The notes beneath the pieces are model-generated. The model was not told the DNA's origin and did no database searches. It was given only the letters and a program-made list of their open reading frames with translations. This document shows positions 9,077 through 18,232 of a DNA stretch of 49,934 bases, piece by piece. Made by a program: the position numbers and the translations under genes. The stretch spans positions 1-49,934 of the forward strand of contig NZ_VJOL01000015.1 in assembly GCF_007556705.1 (NCBI RefSeq), given 5' to 3'. This DNA is from Tepidimonas thermarum. GTDB taxonomy: Bacteria > Pseudomonadota > Gammaproteobacteria > Burkholderiales > Burkholderiaceae_C. Each line of letters opens with the position of its first letter. Position 1 is the first letter of the stretch.

Positions 9077-10090
9077 CTACACCCCGCCGCCCGGGCGCAA
9101 CTGCGGCACGCGCTGCAGCGCCAGCGCCGCTGCCGCGGTGCGCGTCTCCACGCCGAGCTTGGCGTGGATGCGCTCCAGGTGCTTCTTGACGGTGGCGGCG
9201 CTGGCCCCGACGATGTCGGCAATGTCACGGTTGATCTTGCCCTGCACGACCCAGTAGAGCACCTCGGCCTCGCGCGCGGTCAGGCCAAAGGTGCTCATCA
9301 GCGCCTCCAGTACGCTGGTGTCGGAGGTCTCCTGCATGACGATCAGCCAGTGGCCACCCTCGCTATCGGCACTGGTGTCGGACGGATCGTCCACGGAACG
9401 GTACAGCCGCAACGTCAGCCGCCGTGTGCCCTTGGTCAGCGTCAGGCGCGGCGGCTCCGCAGGCGCCGGGTAGCCGCGGCACAAGTCTGGCCCATAGCGG
9501 CGCAACCACTGCAGCACCGGCTCCGGCGTCACGGGCGACTCGGTGCCACAGTAGCGCCACAGCAGTTCGCGCGCCAGCGGCGTCTGCCACAGGAGCCGGC
9601 CGTCGCGCATGCGCACCGTGATCGTGGCAAAACCGAACGCATCCAGCGCGTTGCGCGCCTGCCGCTGCACCATCGATCCCTGCCGGATCTGGCGCGAGGT
9701 GCGCAGGTGTATGCCGATGCGCGCGATCACCTCCTGCGGCTTGACCGGCTTGGTCACATAGTCGACCGCTCCGGCCGCCAGCCCTTCGATCAAGTGCTCG
9801 GTTTCGGTCAGGCCCGTCATGAACAGAATCGGAATGCCGGCGGTGCGCTCGTCGGCCTTGAGCCGGCGCGCCACCTCGAAGCCATCCATGCCAGGCATCA
9901 GCGCATCCAGCAGGATCACATCGGGCCGCGCTTGGCGTGCGCGCTGCAGCGCGGTGGGCCCGTCGCTGGCCACCAGCACCGTGTAGCCGGTATCGTCCAG
10001 CATGTCCTGCAACGCCACCAGGCTCTCGGGCACGTCGTCCACGATCAGCACCAGTGGCCCGGTTTCACTCTCCAGCACGTGCGGTCGCAT
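9077..10090 (-). CDS. Response regulator, receiver plus LuxR-type helix-turn-helix
   Basis: A 337-residue two-domain regulator. The receiver domain has the acidic pair D18-D19, phospho-acceptor D62 (ILLDALMPGMDG), T92 and K114 (TKPVKP). A middle segment of about 100 residues (145-260) may be PAS-like. The C-terminal LuxR/GerE helix-turn-helix starts at LTAREAEVLYWVVQGKINRDIADI and continues through KKHLERIHAKLGV. Its start overlaps the end of the kinase gene by 26 bases, so they form one two-component system. Leading the urt operon, it most likely controls urea uptake genes. The effector sensed is unknown. Confidence 0.92.
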   Translation of the reverse strand: MRPHVLESETGPLVLIVDDVPESLVALQDMLDDTGYTVLVASDGPTALQRARQARPDVILLDALMPGMDGFEVARRLKADERTAGIPILFMTGLTETEHLIEGLAAGAVDYVTKPVKPQEVIARIGIHLRTSRQIRQGSMVQRQARNALDAFGFATITVRMRDGRLLWQTPLARELLWRYCGTESPVTPEPVLQWLRRYGPDLCRGYPAPAEPPRLTLTKGTRRLTLRLYRSVDDPSDTSADSEGGHWLIVMQETSDTSVLEALMSTFGLTAREAEVLYWVVQGKINRDIADIVGASAATVKKHLERIHAKLGVETRTAAAALALQRVPQLRPGGGV

Positions 10091-12017
10091 CGTCGCTTGC
10101 CTCCATCAGCCATCGCTCCAGCAGGTCGAACTCCAGCGCGCGCGCGGCCCGCCGCACCGCTTCCGCGCCGGGCAGGGGCGGCGCCTCATCCAGCAGCCGC
10201 AACACGCCGCGCGCCCAGCCCAGGCGCACACGCTCCAGCAGCGCCGCTCGCAGCGGCGGCGGCCACACGCGCAGCCCTGGGCATTCCGACACCACGGCAG
10301 GCGGCGGCAGCGTTGTAGGCACCGGCCCGGGCGCGGGTGCGGCGGCCACGACCGGGGCGGCCACCTCGGGGAGGTACAGCCGCAGCCGGAATGTCGTGCC
10401 CTGCCCCAGCGCGCTGCGCACGGTCAGCTCGCCTCCCATCAACTCGGTCAGCATGCGCGCGATCGTCAGCCCGAGGCCGGCACCGGCAGCGCGGCTGGCG
10501 GCCGCCCCACGGGCGAACGGTTCGAACACCCGCTCCAGCTCTGCGGCGCTCATGCCCGGACCGGTGTCGGTAACCTCGATGGTGGCAAGCTCCCGCGCCC
10601 AGGCCACGCGCAGCGTGACCGTGCCGGCGTCCGTGTAGCGCACCGCATTCCCCAGCAGATTGAGCAGCACCTGACGCAGACGCGCAGCGTCGGCGCGCAC
10701 GGCTGCCGGCCAGCGCGGCGGGCCCTCCAGCTCGAAGCGCAGCCCCTTGGCGCGCGCCTGCGGTGCCAGGAGCGCGCCCACATCCTCAAGCAGAGCGCGC
10801 ACGTCGATGGGGCGTATGTCCAGCGTCACGCGTCCGGCCTCGATGCGCGCCAGGTCCAGCGTACCCTCGATCAGTGACAGCACGTGCTCACCGGCGCGGT
10901 GGATCATCGCCAGTGCGTGGGCCTGGCGCTCTTGCAGCGTTTCGTCGCGCTGCAGCGACTGCACGTACAGCATGATGGCGCCCAGCGGCGTGCGCAGCTC
11001 GTGGCTGATGGCCATCAGGTAGCGGCTCTTGGCGTCATTGGCCTGCTCGGCGGCGCGGCGCGCGGCCTCGGCCTGCTCGCGCGCGCGCTGCAGCTGGGCA
11101 TCGGTGCGGCGGTGGGCATCGATCTCGCGCAGCAACAGCCGCGTGTAGCGGTTGGACTCGCGCAGCGCCACGCGGCGGGCACGCTGCGCCAGCACCAGCC
11201 ACCACACCACCCCCGCTGCCAGCGCCAACAGCACCCCGTAGACCTTGCGGTAGGCTTCGTGGATCAGCGTCACCGGGGCCCCCAGCGCCTGCGCCTGGCG
11301 CAGATCCTGCTGCGCCAGCAGCGCCAGCAGCCCGGCCAGCACCAGTGCGGTCGCCGCCAGCAGCACGACGTAGTGCGCCACCCCGGCGTCCACGTAGGGC
11401 TGCCAACGCCGTGGCAGCCAGCGCCGCAGCCAGGCGCGCAGCTGCGTGCCCAGGCGCGCATGTGGCTTGCAGGCGTCGCCGCAGCGCGCATCCAGCGTGC
11501 AGCACAACGAGCAGATCCAGCCACCGTAGGCCGGACAGCGCGCCATGTCCGGCCCTTCGTATTCGCCCTGGCACACGACACAGCGCAGGGCCACCGGCGC
11601 GCCAGCAGGCGCGCCCGCCGCGTCGCCAGCCACCGCCGGGTCGGGCCCACGCGCCAGATGATGGCGGCCGCGCGTCCAGGCACCCAACAGCACCGTGAGG
11701 CCAAACGCCGCCCCCATCGACACCAACGCTGAGAACGCCTGCGCGAGCGCGCCGAATGCGCCGACATGCGCCGCCACCCCGAGCAGCGAGGCGCCGACCA
11801 TCGCGCCCACACCGACCGGGTTGATGTCCACGAGGTGCGCTCGACGGAACTCGATGCCGCGCGGCGACCAGCCAAGCGGCTTGAGCACCAACAGATCCGC
11901 CGCCACCGCAACCAGCCACGCCAGCGCCACGTGCGCATACAAGCCCAGCACCGCCCCCAGCGCGTGAAAGACATTCATCTCCATCAACAGCCAGGCCAGT
12001 GCGATGTTGAACACCAT
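10065..12017 (-). CDS. Sensor histidine kinase, C-terminal part of a frameshifted permease-kinase gene
   Basis: This frame continues the NCS1-permease-like protein encoded upstream in another frame. It begins with the last membrane helices (MVFNIALAWLLMEMN..., then DINPVGVGAMVGASLL). A cysteine-rich block follows, with at least eight Cys (CVVC, ARC, CSLCC, ARCGDAC), then two more membrane segments. The kinase core has the H-box ISHELRTPLGAIM, the N-box LLNLLGNAVRYTD, and G-boxes DTGPGM and GAGLGLTIARML. About 110 C-terminal residues after the kinase are proline/alanine-rich then helical. The ATG at 12017 is the first Met after the break and is only a possible re-start; the real gene starts at 13105. 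See the frameshift finding. Confidence 0.8.
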   Translation of the reverse strand: MVFNIALAWLLMEMNVFHALGAVLGLYAHVALAWLVAVAADLLVLKPLGWSPRGIEFRRAHLVDINPVGVGAMVGASLLGVAAHVGAFGALAQAFSALVSMGAAFGLTVLLGAWTRGRHHLARGPDPAVAGDAAGAPAGAPVALRCVVCQGEYEGPDMARCPAYGGWICSLCCTLDARCGDACKPHARLGTQLRAWLRRWLPRRWQPYVDAGVAHYVVLLAATALVLAGLLALLAQQDLRQAQALGAPVTLIHEAYRKVYGVLLALAAGVVWWLVLAQRARRVALRESNRYTRLLLREIDAHRRTDAQLQRAREQAEAARRAAEQANDAKSRYLMAISHELRTPLGAIMLYVQSLQRDETLQERQAHALAMIHRAGEHVLSLIEGTLDLARIEAGRVTLDIRPIDVRALLEDVGALLAPQARAKGLRFELEGPPRWPAAVRADAARLRQVLLNLLGNAVRYTDAGTVTLRVAWARELATIEVTDTGPGMSAAELERVFEPFARGAAASRAAGAGLGLTIARMLTELMGGELTVRSALGQGTTFRLRLYLPEVAAPVVAAAPAPGPVPTTLPPPAVVSECPGLRVWPPPLRAALLERVRLGWARGVLRLLDEAPPLPGAEAVRRAARALEFDLLERWLMEASDDATARAGE

Positions 12018-12046
12018 CCAGACCACACGTCCGGGATGGTGGTGCG

Positions 12047-13105
12047 TCAGGCGCGACCCGCGTAGGCGTTGGTAACGTTGATCTTGAGTTGCGAGACGAC
12101 GACGAACAACGCCGTGGCCGCCACCGCCCAGCCGGGCGTCAGCAGGTGCTCGTAGGCGACGCGGTACATCTGGTTCGGATCCACCGCGTGCGCGGCGTCC
12201 ACCCCGTGCTCCAAAGCCAGGTGTGCGAGCCACGCCCCGGCCAGCATCTTGAGCACCCCAGGCACCACCCAGCCCGGACCACCGACAGCCACCGCCAGCC
12301 ACCAACGCCAGCGCCGACCGGGCCGCTGCGGTGGCATGAAGCGCAAGTAGTCGGCCTGCTCGCCCATCTGCGTCACCAGCGCCAGCGCCACCGTCAGCGC
12401 CGCACCGAAGCGGTGCCCATCGAACCCATCGGCGGCCAAGACCGCACCATCGCGGTGCAGCCAGCGCGCCACCGACCCCGGGTCCTGCACCAGGACCGCC
12501 ATCCACGGCAGCAGCATCAGCGCCAGCCACAGCGGCTGCGTCCACAGTTGGAAACGCCCAATGAGCGTCACCCCGTGCGTCGCCAGCGGAATCACCACCA
12601 GCGCACTCAGCAGGTAGCCCCACGTGGGCGAGATGCCCAGCGCCAGCTCCAGCGCGTAGGCCATCACCGCCGCCTCCAGCGCGAAGAAGATAAACGTAAA
12701 GGTGGCGTAGATCAGCGAGGTCAGCGTCGAGCCGAGATAACCGAAGCCCGCGCCACGCGTCAGCAGGTCCATGTCCACGCCATGGCGCGCCGCGGCGACG
12801 CAGATGGGCCAGCCCACCAACGCCATGACGATGCCCGCCACCAGGATCGCCGCCACGGCGTTGACGACGCCAAACTGCAACATCAGCGTGGCGCCAACCG
12901 CCTCGAGCACCAGGAATGAGGCGACGCCGAACGCCGTGTTGGCCACGCGCGCGGCGCTGAAACGGCGAAAGCGCCGTGGCGTGTAGCGCAGCGCGTAGTC
13001 CTCCAGCGTCTCGCTGGCGACCCAGCGGTGGTAGGCGCGGCGCACCGGCGCGATCGGCGCCGAGGGTGCCGGGCGCGGCTCGACGTTGGCGCAGGCAGGT
13101 GGCAT
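12047..13105 (-). CDS. NCS1 permease-like sensor module, N-terminal part of the same frameshifted gene
   Basis: 352 residues up to a stop at 12047. They contain the N-terminal [20 protein letters not shown] segment and many hydrophobic helices, similar to cytosine/purine (NCS1) permeases fused to kinases. Homologous regions include [38 protein letters not shown] and [15 protein letters not shown]. The frame ends right after NAYAG, where relatives should continue into a conserved A-G-x-x-x-S-N helix and then S-R-L-T-H-x-H-P-G-R-V-V-W. That continuation is found in the other frame (12015-12059). The start is the ATG at 13103-13105, 69 bases from the divergent ureA. The module probably senses rather than, or as well as, transports its ligand. 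Confidence 0.8.
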   Translation of the reverse strand: MPPACANVEPRPAPSAPIAPVRRAYHRWVASETLEDYALRYTPRRFRRFSAARVANTAFGVASFLVLEAVGATLMLQFGVVNAVAAILVAGIVMALVGWPICVAAARHGVDMDLLTRGAGFGYLGSTLTSLIYATFTFIFFALEAAVMAYALELALGISPTWGYLLSALVVIPLATHGVTLIGRFQLWTQPLWLALMLLPWMAVLVQDPGSVARWLHRDGAVLAADGFDGHRFGAALTVALALVTQMGEQADYLRFMPPQRPGRRWRWWLAVAVGGPGWVVPGVLKMLAGAWLAHLALEHGVDAAHAVDPNQMYRVAYEHLLTPGWAVAATALFVVVSQLKINVTNAYAGRA

Positions 13106-13118
13106 ACGCGGCTCACTT

Positions 13119-13133
13119 GCAGCTTTCGTGCCA
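13119..13133 (-). promoter_or_regulatory. Sigma-54-like promoter driving the sensor/urt operon
   Basis: On the minus strand TGGCAC (13133-13128), five bases, and CTGC (13122-13119) match the RpoN consensus TGGCAC-N5-TTGC with one mismatch and the exact GG-N10-GC spacing. Counting 12 from the C at 13119 puts transcription start near 13107, two bases before the ATG at 13105. No enhancer-binding site was recognised. Confidence 0.45.
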
Positions 13134-13146
13134 CGCCGCGACAGGC

Positions 13147-13162
13147 TGGCACGGCACTTGCT
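13147..13162 (+). promoter_or_regulatory. Sigma-54-like promoter driving ureA
   Basis: TGGCACGGCACTTGCT is a full match to the RpoN consensus (TGGCACG-N4-TTGCW), with GG at 13148-13149 and GC at 13160-13161. The predicted start is near 13173, two bases before the ureA ATG at 13175. Nitrogen control of urease by NtrC and sigma-54 is known in other proteobacteria. Here the promoter is inferred from sequence only. Confidence 0.55.
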
Positions 13163-13174
13163 GGCGCATCGATC

Positions 13175-13477
13175 ATGGACCTGACCCCACGCGAAAAGGA
13201 CAAGTTGCTGATCTTCACGGCCGCGCTGCTTGCGGAGCGACGCCGGGCCCGGGGGCTCAAACTCAACTACCCGGAGGCGGTGGCGCTGATCAGCGCGTTC
13301 GTGCTGGAAGGCGCGCGCGAGGGCAAGACGGTGGCGCAGCTCATGAGCGAAGGACGCCAGGTGCTGACGCGAGACGACGTGATGGACGGCGTCGCCGAGA
13401 TGATTCACGACATTCAGATCGAAGCCGTCTTCCCTGACGGCACCAAATTGGTTACCGTGCACCAGCCCATCTCGTAA
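13175..13477 (+). CDS. ureA: Urease subunit gamma
   Basis: 100 residues, the standard UreA length, starting [23 protein letters not shown]. It includes the conserved [25 protein letters not shown] region and a C-terminus containing [15 protein letters not shown]. It is the small structural subunit of the (UreABC)3 urease. The ATG at 13175 is supported by homology. There is no clear Shine-Dalgarno site, and a sigma-54-like promoter overlaps the usual ribosome-binding region. It is the first gene of ureAJBCEFG. Confidence 0.96.
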   Translation: MDLTPREKDKLLIFTAALLAERRRARGLKLNYPEAVALISAFVLEGAREGKTVAQLMSEGRQVLTRDDVMDGVAEMIHDIQIEAVFPDGTKLVTVHQPIS

Positions 13478-13506
13478 CACCCCCTTCGACACCAGGAGAT
13501 GTTTCC

Positions 13507-14118
13507 ATGATACCTAACGACTTACCCTCGTTGCGCGCACCGGTCCTTCGGCATGTTTCCCACGCAGTGGTGGGCGCGGGCCTTTGGCTGGCGGCCCATG
13601 CAGCGTTGGCCCACACCGGAGCCGATGCAGGCGCCCACCACGGCTGGATGGCGGGCCTGATGCATCCCTGGACCGGGCTGGATCACCTGATCGTCATGCT
13701 GGCCGTTGGCGTCTGGAGCGCACTGACCACCCAGCGCGTCTGGCTGGCGCCGCTGAGCTTTGCCAGCGTGCTGTGGCTGGGCGCCTGGAGCGCGCAACTG
13801 GGCCTGACCGTGCCGGCGGTGGAGCCGATGATCGTCACCTCCATGGTGGTGATCGGGGTGTTGATCGCGCTGCAGGCTGCCTGGCCGGCCCCAGTGGTCG
13901 CAGCGATCGTGGCGGGCTTCGCCTGGTTTCATGGCGCCGCGCACGGGCAGGAGCTGCTGGGCCACGCGGCGTTGGCCGGCATGGTGGTGAGCACGGCCAT
14001 CCTGCACGCGCTGGGTATCGCCATCGGCATGGCCTTGCGCCGTTGGCACGCCTGGGCGCCACGAGCTGGGGGCGCGCTGGTCGCCCTGGCGGGCCTGTAC
14101 ACCTTGCTCACCCGTTGA
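13507..14118 (+). CDS. ureJ: HupE/UreJ family membrane protein, probable nickel permease
   Basis: 203 residues with a cleavable-looking N-terminus ([19 protein letters not shown]) and about six hydrophobic helices. The family motif [16 protein letters not shown] (about 53-68) and [12 protein letters not shown] (about 138-149) carry the histidines thought to bind nickel. HupE/UreJ proteins lie in hydrogenase or urease clusters and supply Ni. The start ATG at 13507 has a good AGGAG upstream. The gene sits between ureA and ureB, a common betaproteobacterial order. Confidence 0.93.
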   Translation: MIPNDLPSLRAPVLRHVSHAVVGAGLWLAAHAALAHTGADAGAHHGWMAGLMHPWTGLDHLIVMLAVGVWSALTTQRVWLAPLSFASVLWLGAWSAQLGLTVPAVEPMIVTSMVVIGVLIALQAAWPAPVVAAIVAGFAWFHGAAHGQELLGHAALAGMVVSTAILHALGIAIGMALRRWHAWAPRAGGALVALAGLYTLLTR

Positions 14119-14128
14119 GTTGCCTGCG

Positions 14129-14473
14129 ATGACGGCTCCCGACTATCCGATCCCGGGCGAGCTTCAGACAGCCGACGGCGAACTCGCGCTCAACCCCGGT
14201 CGCCCCGCCATCACTTTGGTGGTGCGCAACACCGGCCAGCGCCCGATCCAGGTTGGCTCGCACTACCACTTCGCAGAAGTGAATGCGGCGCTGGCGTTCG
14301 ACCGCGCCGCCGCCCGCGGCATGCGTTTGAACATCGCCAGCGGCACGGCGGTGCGCTTCGAGCCGGGGCAGCAGCGCACCATCGAGCTGGTGCCCTTCGG
14401 CGGCGCACGGCAGGCATGGGGTTTTCGCGGTCTGGTCAACGGGCCGCTGGACGATGACGCACACGGAGGCTGA
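14129..14473 (+). CDS. ureB: Urease subunit beta
   Basis: 114 residues. The UreB core is clear: [20 protein letters not shown], then [22 protein letters not shown] and [16 protein letters not shown]. The ATG at 14129 is chosen over a TTG at 14120 that would add three residues. It begins 10 bases after ureJ and ends 6 bases before ureC. It is the second structural subunit of the enzyme. Confidence 0.95.
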   Translation: MTAPDYPIPGELQTADGELALNPGRPAITLVVRNTGQRPIQVGSHYHFAEVNAALAFDRAAARGMRLNIASGTAVRFEPGQQRTIELVPFGGARQAWGFRGLVNGPLDDDAHGG

Positions 14474-14479
14474 GGCACG

Positions 14480-16225
14480 ATGGCCACGATCTCGCGCCGC
14501 GCGTACGCGGAAATGTTCGGCCCCACGGTGGGCGACCGGGTGCGCCTGGCCGACACCGAGCTGTGGGCCGAGGTGGAAGCGGACCTCACGCTGCGTGCCG
14601 GCGGCTACGGCGAGGAGGTCAAGTTCGGCGGCGGCAAAACGATCCGCGACGGCATGGGCCAGAGCCCGCGCAGCCGGGCACAGGGCGCAGTGGATCTGGT
14701 CATCACCAACGCGCTGATCATCGACCACTGGGGCATCGTCAAGGCCGACATCGGCGTGCGCGACGGCCTCATCGTCGCCATCGGCAAGGCGGGCAACCCC
14801 GACACGCAGCCGGGCGTTGACATCGTCATCGGCCCCGGCACCGAGGTGCTGGCCGCCGAAGGCATGATCGTCACCGCGGGAGGCTACGACAGCCACATTC
14901 ACTTCATCTGCCCGCAGCAGATCGAGGAAGCGCTGATGTCGGGCATCACGACCATGACCGGCGGCGGCACCGGCCCGGCCACCGGGACCAACGCCACCAC
15001 CTGCACACCAGGGCCTTGGCACATCGAGCGCATGCTGCAAGCCGCCGAGGCATTCCCGATGAACCTGGGTTTCCTCGGCAAGGGCAACGCCAGCCGCCCC
15101 GAGGGTCTGCGTGAGCAGATCGTGGCCGGCGCGATCGGCCTGAAGCTGCACGAGGATTGGGGCTCCACGCCCGCCGCGATCGACACCTGCCTGTCGGTGG
15201 CGGAGGAAACCGACACCCAAGTCGCGATCCACACCGACACGCTCAACGAAAGTGGCTTCGTCGAGGAAACGCTTGCAGCCATGCGGGGCCGCACCATCCA
15301 CGCCTTCCACTGCGAAGGGGCGGGCGGCGGCCACGCTCCCGACATCCTGCGCATCGTCGGCGAAGCGCACGTACTGCCGTCCTCCACCAACCCGACGCGG
15401 CCCTACACCATCAACACGCTGGACGAGCACGTGGACATGCTGATGGTCTGCCACCACCTCGACCCGGCCATCGCGGAGGATCTGGCGTTTGCGGAAAGCC
15501 GTATCCGCAAGGAAACGATCGCCGCCGAGGACATCCTGCACGACCTGGGCGCCATCAGCATCATGAGCAGCGACAGCCAGGCCATGGGCCGCGTCGGCGA
15601 AGTCATCCTGCGCACCTGGCAAACCGCGCACAAAATGAAGGTGCAGCGCGGCTGGCTGGCCCCGACGCCGGGACGCGCACACGGCGTCGAGCACGAGCCG
15701 CGCAACGACAACTTCCGCATCAAGCGCTACGTGGCCAAGTACACCCTCAACCCGGCGATCGCGCATGGTGTGGCGCACGTCATCGGTTCGGTGGAGGTCG
15801 GCAAGTGGGCCGACCTGGTGCTGTGGAAGCCGGCCTTCTTCGGCGTCAAGCCTGCCGTCATCGTCAAGGGCGGCATGATCGCTGCTGCCGCAATGGGCGA
15901 CCCCAACGCCTCGATCCCGACGCCGCAGCCGGTGCATCTGCGCCCCATGTTCGGCGCCTTTGGCGCGGCGGTGTCCCGCACGTCGCTGACCTTCGTGTCG
16001 CAGGCGGCGCTGGCCGCGGGGGTTGGCGAGCGTTATGGCCTTCGCAAGTCGCTGGTGGCGGTGCACGGCTGCCGTGGCATCGGCAAGCGCGACATGGTGC
16101 TCAACGACCTTGCCCCCGTGATGGAGATCGACCCGCAGACTTACGCCGTGCGTGCCGACGGCGAGCTGCTGGTGTGCGAACCGGCGGCGGTGCTGCCGAT
16201 GGCGCAGCGCTACTTTCTCTTATGA
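14480..16225 (+). CDS. ureC: Urease subunit alpha (catalytic, di-nickel)
   Basis: 581 residues, slightly longer than the usual 566-572. All metal ligands are present: H139 and H141 (DSHIHF), carbamylated K222 (GLKLHEDWG), H251, H277 ([15 protein letters not shown]) and D365 ([12 protein letters not shown]). The mobile-flap C324-H325 (MVCHHLD) is intact, so the enzyme should be active. The extra length is explained by about nine residues near 392-406 ([15 protein letters not shown]), just before [15 protein letters not shown]. The C-terminus PMAQRYFLL is canonical. It hydrolyses urea to ammonia and carbamate. Confidence 0.97.
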   Translation: MATISRRAYAEMFGPTVGDRVRLADTELWAEVEADLTLRAGGYGEEVKFGGGKTIRDGMGQSPRSRAQGAVDLVITNALIIDHWGIVKADIGVRDGLIVAIGKAGNPDTQPGVDIVIGPGTEVLAAEGMIVTAGGYDSHIHFICPQQIEEALMSGITTMTGGGTGPATGTNATTCTPGPWHIERMLQAAEAFPMNLGFLGKGNASRPEGLREQIVAGAIGLKLHEDWGSTPAAIDTCLSVAEETDTQVAIHTDTLNESGFVEETLAAMRGRTIHAFHCEGAGGGHAPDILRIVGEAHVLPSSTNPTRPYTINTLDEHVDMLMVCHHLDPAIAEDLAFAESRIRKETIAAEDILHDLGAISIMSSDSQAMGRVGEVILRTWQTAHKMKVQRGWLAPTPGRAHGVEHEPRNDNFRIKRYVAKYTLNPAIAHGVAHVIGSVEVGKWADLVLWKPAFFGVKPAVIVKGGMIAAAAMGDPNASIPTPQPVHLRPMFGAFGAAVSRTSLTFVSQAALAAGVGERYGLRKSLVAVHGCRGIGKRDMVLNDLAPVMEIDPQTYAVRADGELLVCEPAAVLPMAQRYFLL

Positions 16226-16235
16226 ACGCGCAGGT

Positions 16236-16808
16236 GTGATCGTGGCCGCTGACCTTGCGACAACCCCGCTGCTGGCCACGCGCGTACTGCCGCGCGGTGG
16301 CGGGCTGGCGCCCGCGCTGCTGACGCGCGCCCCGGCGCTGGTGCTGGACTGGGCGCAACGCCAGCGCAGCCGCTTCGAGGCCACCGACACGCTCGGACGG
16401 CGCGTTGGCGTCGTGCTGCCGCGCGGCACCGTGCTGCGCGGCAGCGACGCGCTGGTGCTGACCAATGGCGACCTGCTGCGTGTCGAGGCAGCGCCGGAGC
16501 CGCTGCTGCGTGTCACACCATGCCCGCAACACGGCACGCCAGGGGACCTGCTGAGGGCCGCCTACCACCTCGGCAACCGGCACGTCGCGCTGCAGATCGC
16601 TGCGGACCACCTGCAGCTGGAGCGCGACCACGTGCTCGCCGACATGCTGCGCGGGCTGCACCTCGACGTCACCGAGGTCGAGGCGCCGTTCGAGCCAGAG
16701 ACCGGCGCCTATGGCCACCACGGTTCCACGCATCGGCATGGTCACGGTCACGACCATGAACACGACCCGATCGCGTCCGTCGACAACGGGCACCGGCATG
16801 CGCCCTGA
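16236..16808 (+). CDS. ureE: Urease accessory protein UreE, nickel metallochaperone
   Basis: About 190 residues. Its N-terminal peptide-binding domain (LVLDWAQRQRSRFEATDTLG, then VVLPRGTVLRGSDAL) and metal-binding domain (LLRAAYHLGNRHVALQI, LERDHVLADMLRGL) are typical. The C-terminus is a histidine-rich tail (HHGSTHRHGHGHDHEHD, about 161-177) for Ni storage. The start is uncertain. No ATG fits, so GTG at 16236 or GTG at 16242 is used, about 10 bases after the ureC stop. The 3' end overlaps ureF by 11 bases. Confidence 0.92.
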   Translation: MIVAADLATTPLLATRVLPRGGGLAPALLTRAPALVLDWAQRQRSRFEATDTLGRRVGVVLPRGTVLRGSDALVLTNGDLLRVEAAPEPLLRVTPCPQHGTPGDLLRAAYHLGNRHVALQIAADHLQLERDHVLADMLRGLHLDVTEVEAPFEPETGAYGHHGSTHRHGHGHDHEHDPIASVDNGHRHAP

Positions 16809-17538
16809 CCCACTGCCGCCGCAGGGCGGCGCGGCCGCGGCCGATGACGACGCCCTGTTGGCGCTGCTGTGGCTGGCCTCGCCGGCGCTGCCGCTGGGGG
16901 GTTTTTCATACTCCGAAGGGCTGGAGGCGGCCGTCGAGATCGGCCTGGTGCACGACGAGGCCAGCGCCGCCGACTGGCTGCGGGCGCAGCTGGAGCTGGC
17001 ACCGGCACGCGCCGACCTCGCGATCATCGCGGCGGCGCTGCCTGCGTGGCGACAGGCCGACTGGGACGGCTTGCGTGCGCTGGACGGCTGGGTGATGCGC
17101 ACGCGCGAAAGCGCCGAGCTGCGCCTGCAGACCGAACAGCAAGGCCACGCCGTGGTGCAGTGGCTGCACAGCCTCTCGCCCGAGCTACAGCCCTGTCCGC
17201 CGCCCGCGCACGTGCCACCGGACCTGCGCCAGCCGAGCTATCCAGTGGCCTTCGCCTGGGCGCTGGCCAGCCTTACACCACCAACGCTGCCGGTGGCACG
17301 CGCGCTGCTGGCGGCGGGCTTTGCCTGGTGCGAGTCGATGGCGCAGGCCGCCATCAAGGCCGTGCCGTTGGGCCAGGCCGCCGGCCAGCGCCTGCTGGCA
17401 CGGCTGCGCGCGGCGCTGCCGGCGCTCGTCGCGCGGGCCGCCGCGCTGCCGGCTGCGAGGCGCCAGTCGTTCACGCCGATGCTGGCAATCCTCTCGGCCC
17501 GCCACGAAACCCAGTACAGCCGCCTTTTTCGCTCATGA
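16798..17538 (+). CDS. ureF: Urease accessory protein UreF
   Basis: 246 residues with the UreF N-terminal block [21 protein letters not shown] (about 20-40) and the later [26 protein letters not shown] and [14 protein letters not shown] segments. UreF bridges UreD and the UreG GTPase during urease activation. The start is the ATG at 16798, inside the end of ureE; the stop overlaps the ureG ATG. It is preceded by about 18 low-complexity residues. Confidence 0.94.
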   Translation: MRPDPLPPQGGAAAADDDALLALLWLASPALPLGGFSYSEGLEAAVEIGLVHDEASAADWLRAQLELAPARADLAIIAAALPAWRQADWDGLRALDGWVMRTRESAELRLQTEQQGHAVVQWLHSLSPELQPCPPPAHVPPDLRQPSYPVAFAWALASLTPPTLPVARALLAAGFAWCESMAQAAIKAVPLGQAAGQRLLARLRAALPALVARAAALPAARRQSFTPMLAILSARHETQYSRLFRS

Positions 17539-18212
17539 ACACCACCCTTACAGCCGCCCCGCTGCACACCATTCCCGGCCGCACCAAGCCGATGCCGCCG
17601 CTGCGCGTCGGCATCGGAGGCCCGGTCGGCTCCGGCAAGACCACGCTGCTGGAGATGCTTTGCAAGGCGATGCGCCAGCGCTACGACCTCGTGGCCATCA
17701 CCAACGACATCTACACCAAGGAGGACCAGCGCCTGCTGACGGTCAGCGGCGCCCTGCCACCGGAGCGCATCCTCGGCGTGGAAACGGGCGGCTGTCCGCA
17801 CACCGCAATACGTGAGGACTGCTCGATCAACCTGGAGGCGATCGATCGCATGCTGCGGCGTTTTCCGGACGCCGACATCGTCTTCGTCGAAAGCGGCGGC
17901 GACAACCTCGCCGCCACCTTCAGCCCCGAGCTGTCGGACCTGACGATTTACGTCATCGACGTAGCCGCTGGCGAAAAGATTCCGCGCAAGGGCGGCCCCG
18001 GCATCACCAAAAGCGACCTGTTCGTCATCAACAAAATCGACCTCGCCCCCCACGTCGGGGCCAACCTCGAGGTCATGGCCGCGGATACCGCGCGTATGCG
18101 GCCCGATGCGCAGCGCCGCCCCTGGGTCATGACCAACCTGAAGACCCTGCAGGGATTGGACGAGGTGGTGGCGTTCATCGAGCGGCGCGGGCTGCTCGAC
18201 ACCCCGGCCTGA
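17535..18212 (+). CDS. ureG: Urease accessory GTPase UreG
   Basis: 225 residues with the P-loop [13 protein letters not shown] (about 28-40), [14 protein letters not shown] and [18 protein letters not shown] (CPH nickel motif). [18 protein letters not shown] and [12 protein letters not shown] supply the guanine-specificity motif NKID. GTP hydrolysis drives nickel insertion into urease. The ATG at 17535 overlaps the ureF stop (ATGA). The first 22 or so residues are an extension compared with the shortest UreG proteins; an internal Met at PMPPLRVG is an alternative start. Confidence 0.96.
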   Translation: MNTTLTAAPLHTIPGRTKPMPPLRVGIGGPVGSGKTTLLEMLCKAMRQRYDLVAITNDIYTKEDQRLLTVSGALPPERILGVETGGCPHTAIREDCSINLEAIDRMLRRFPDADIVFVESGGDNLAATFSPELSDLTIYVIDVAAGEKIPRKGGPGITKSDLFVINKIDLAPHVGANLEVMAADTARMRPDAQRRPWVMTNLKTLQGLDEVVAFIERRGLLDTPA

Positions 18213-18232
18213 GTGCGCAACAGCGGCCGCGC

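Noticed and set aside
13028-13174. Longer ureA reading frame starting at 13028
   Set aside because: It would run through the divergent promoter gap and the start of the sensor gene; the conserved UreA N-terminus begins at 13175.
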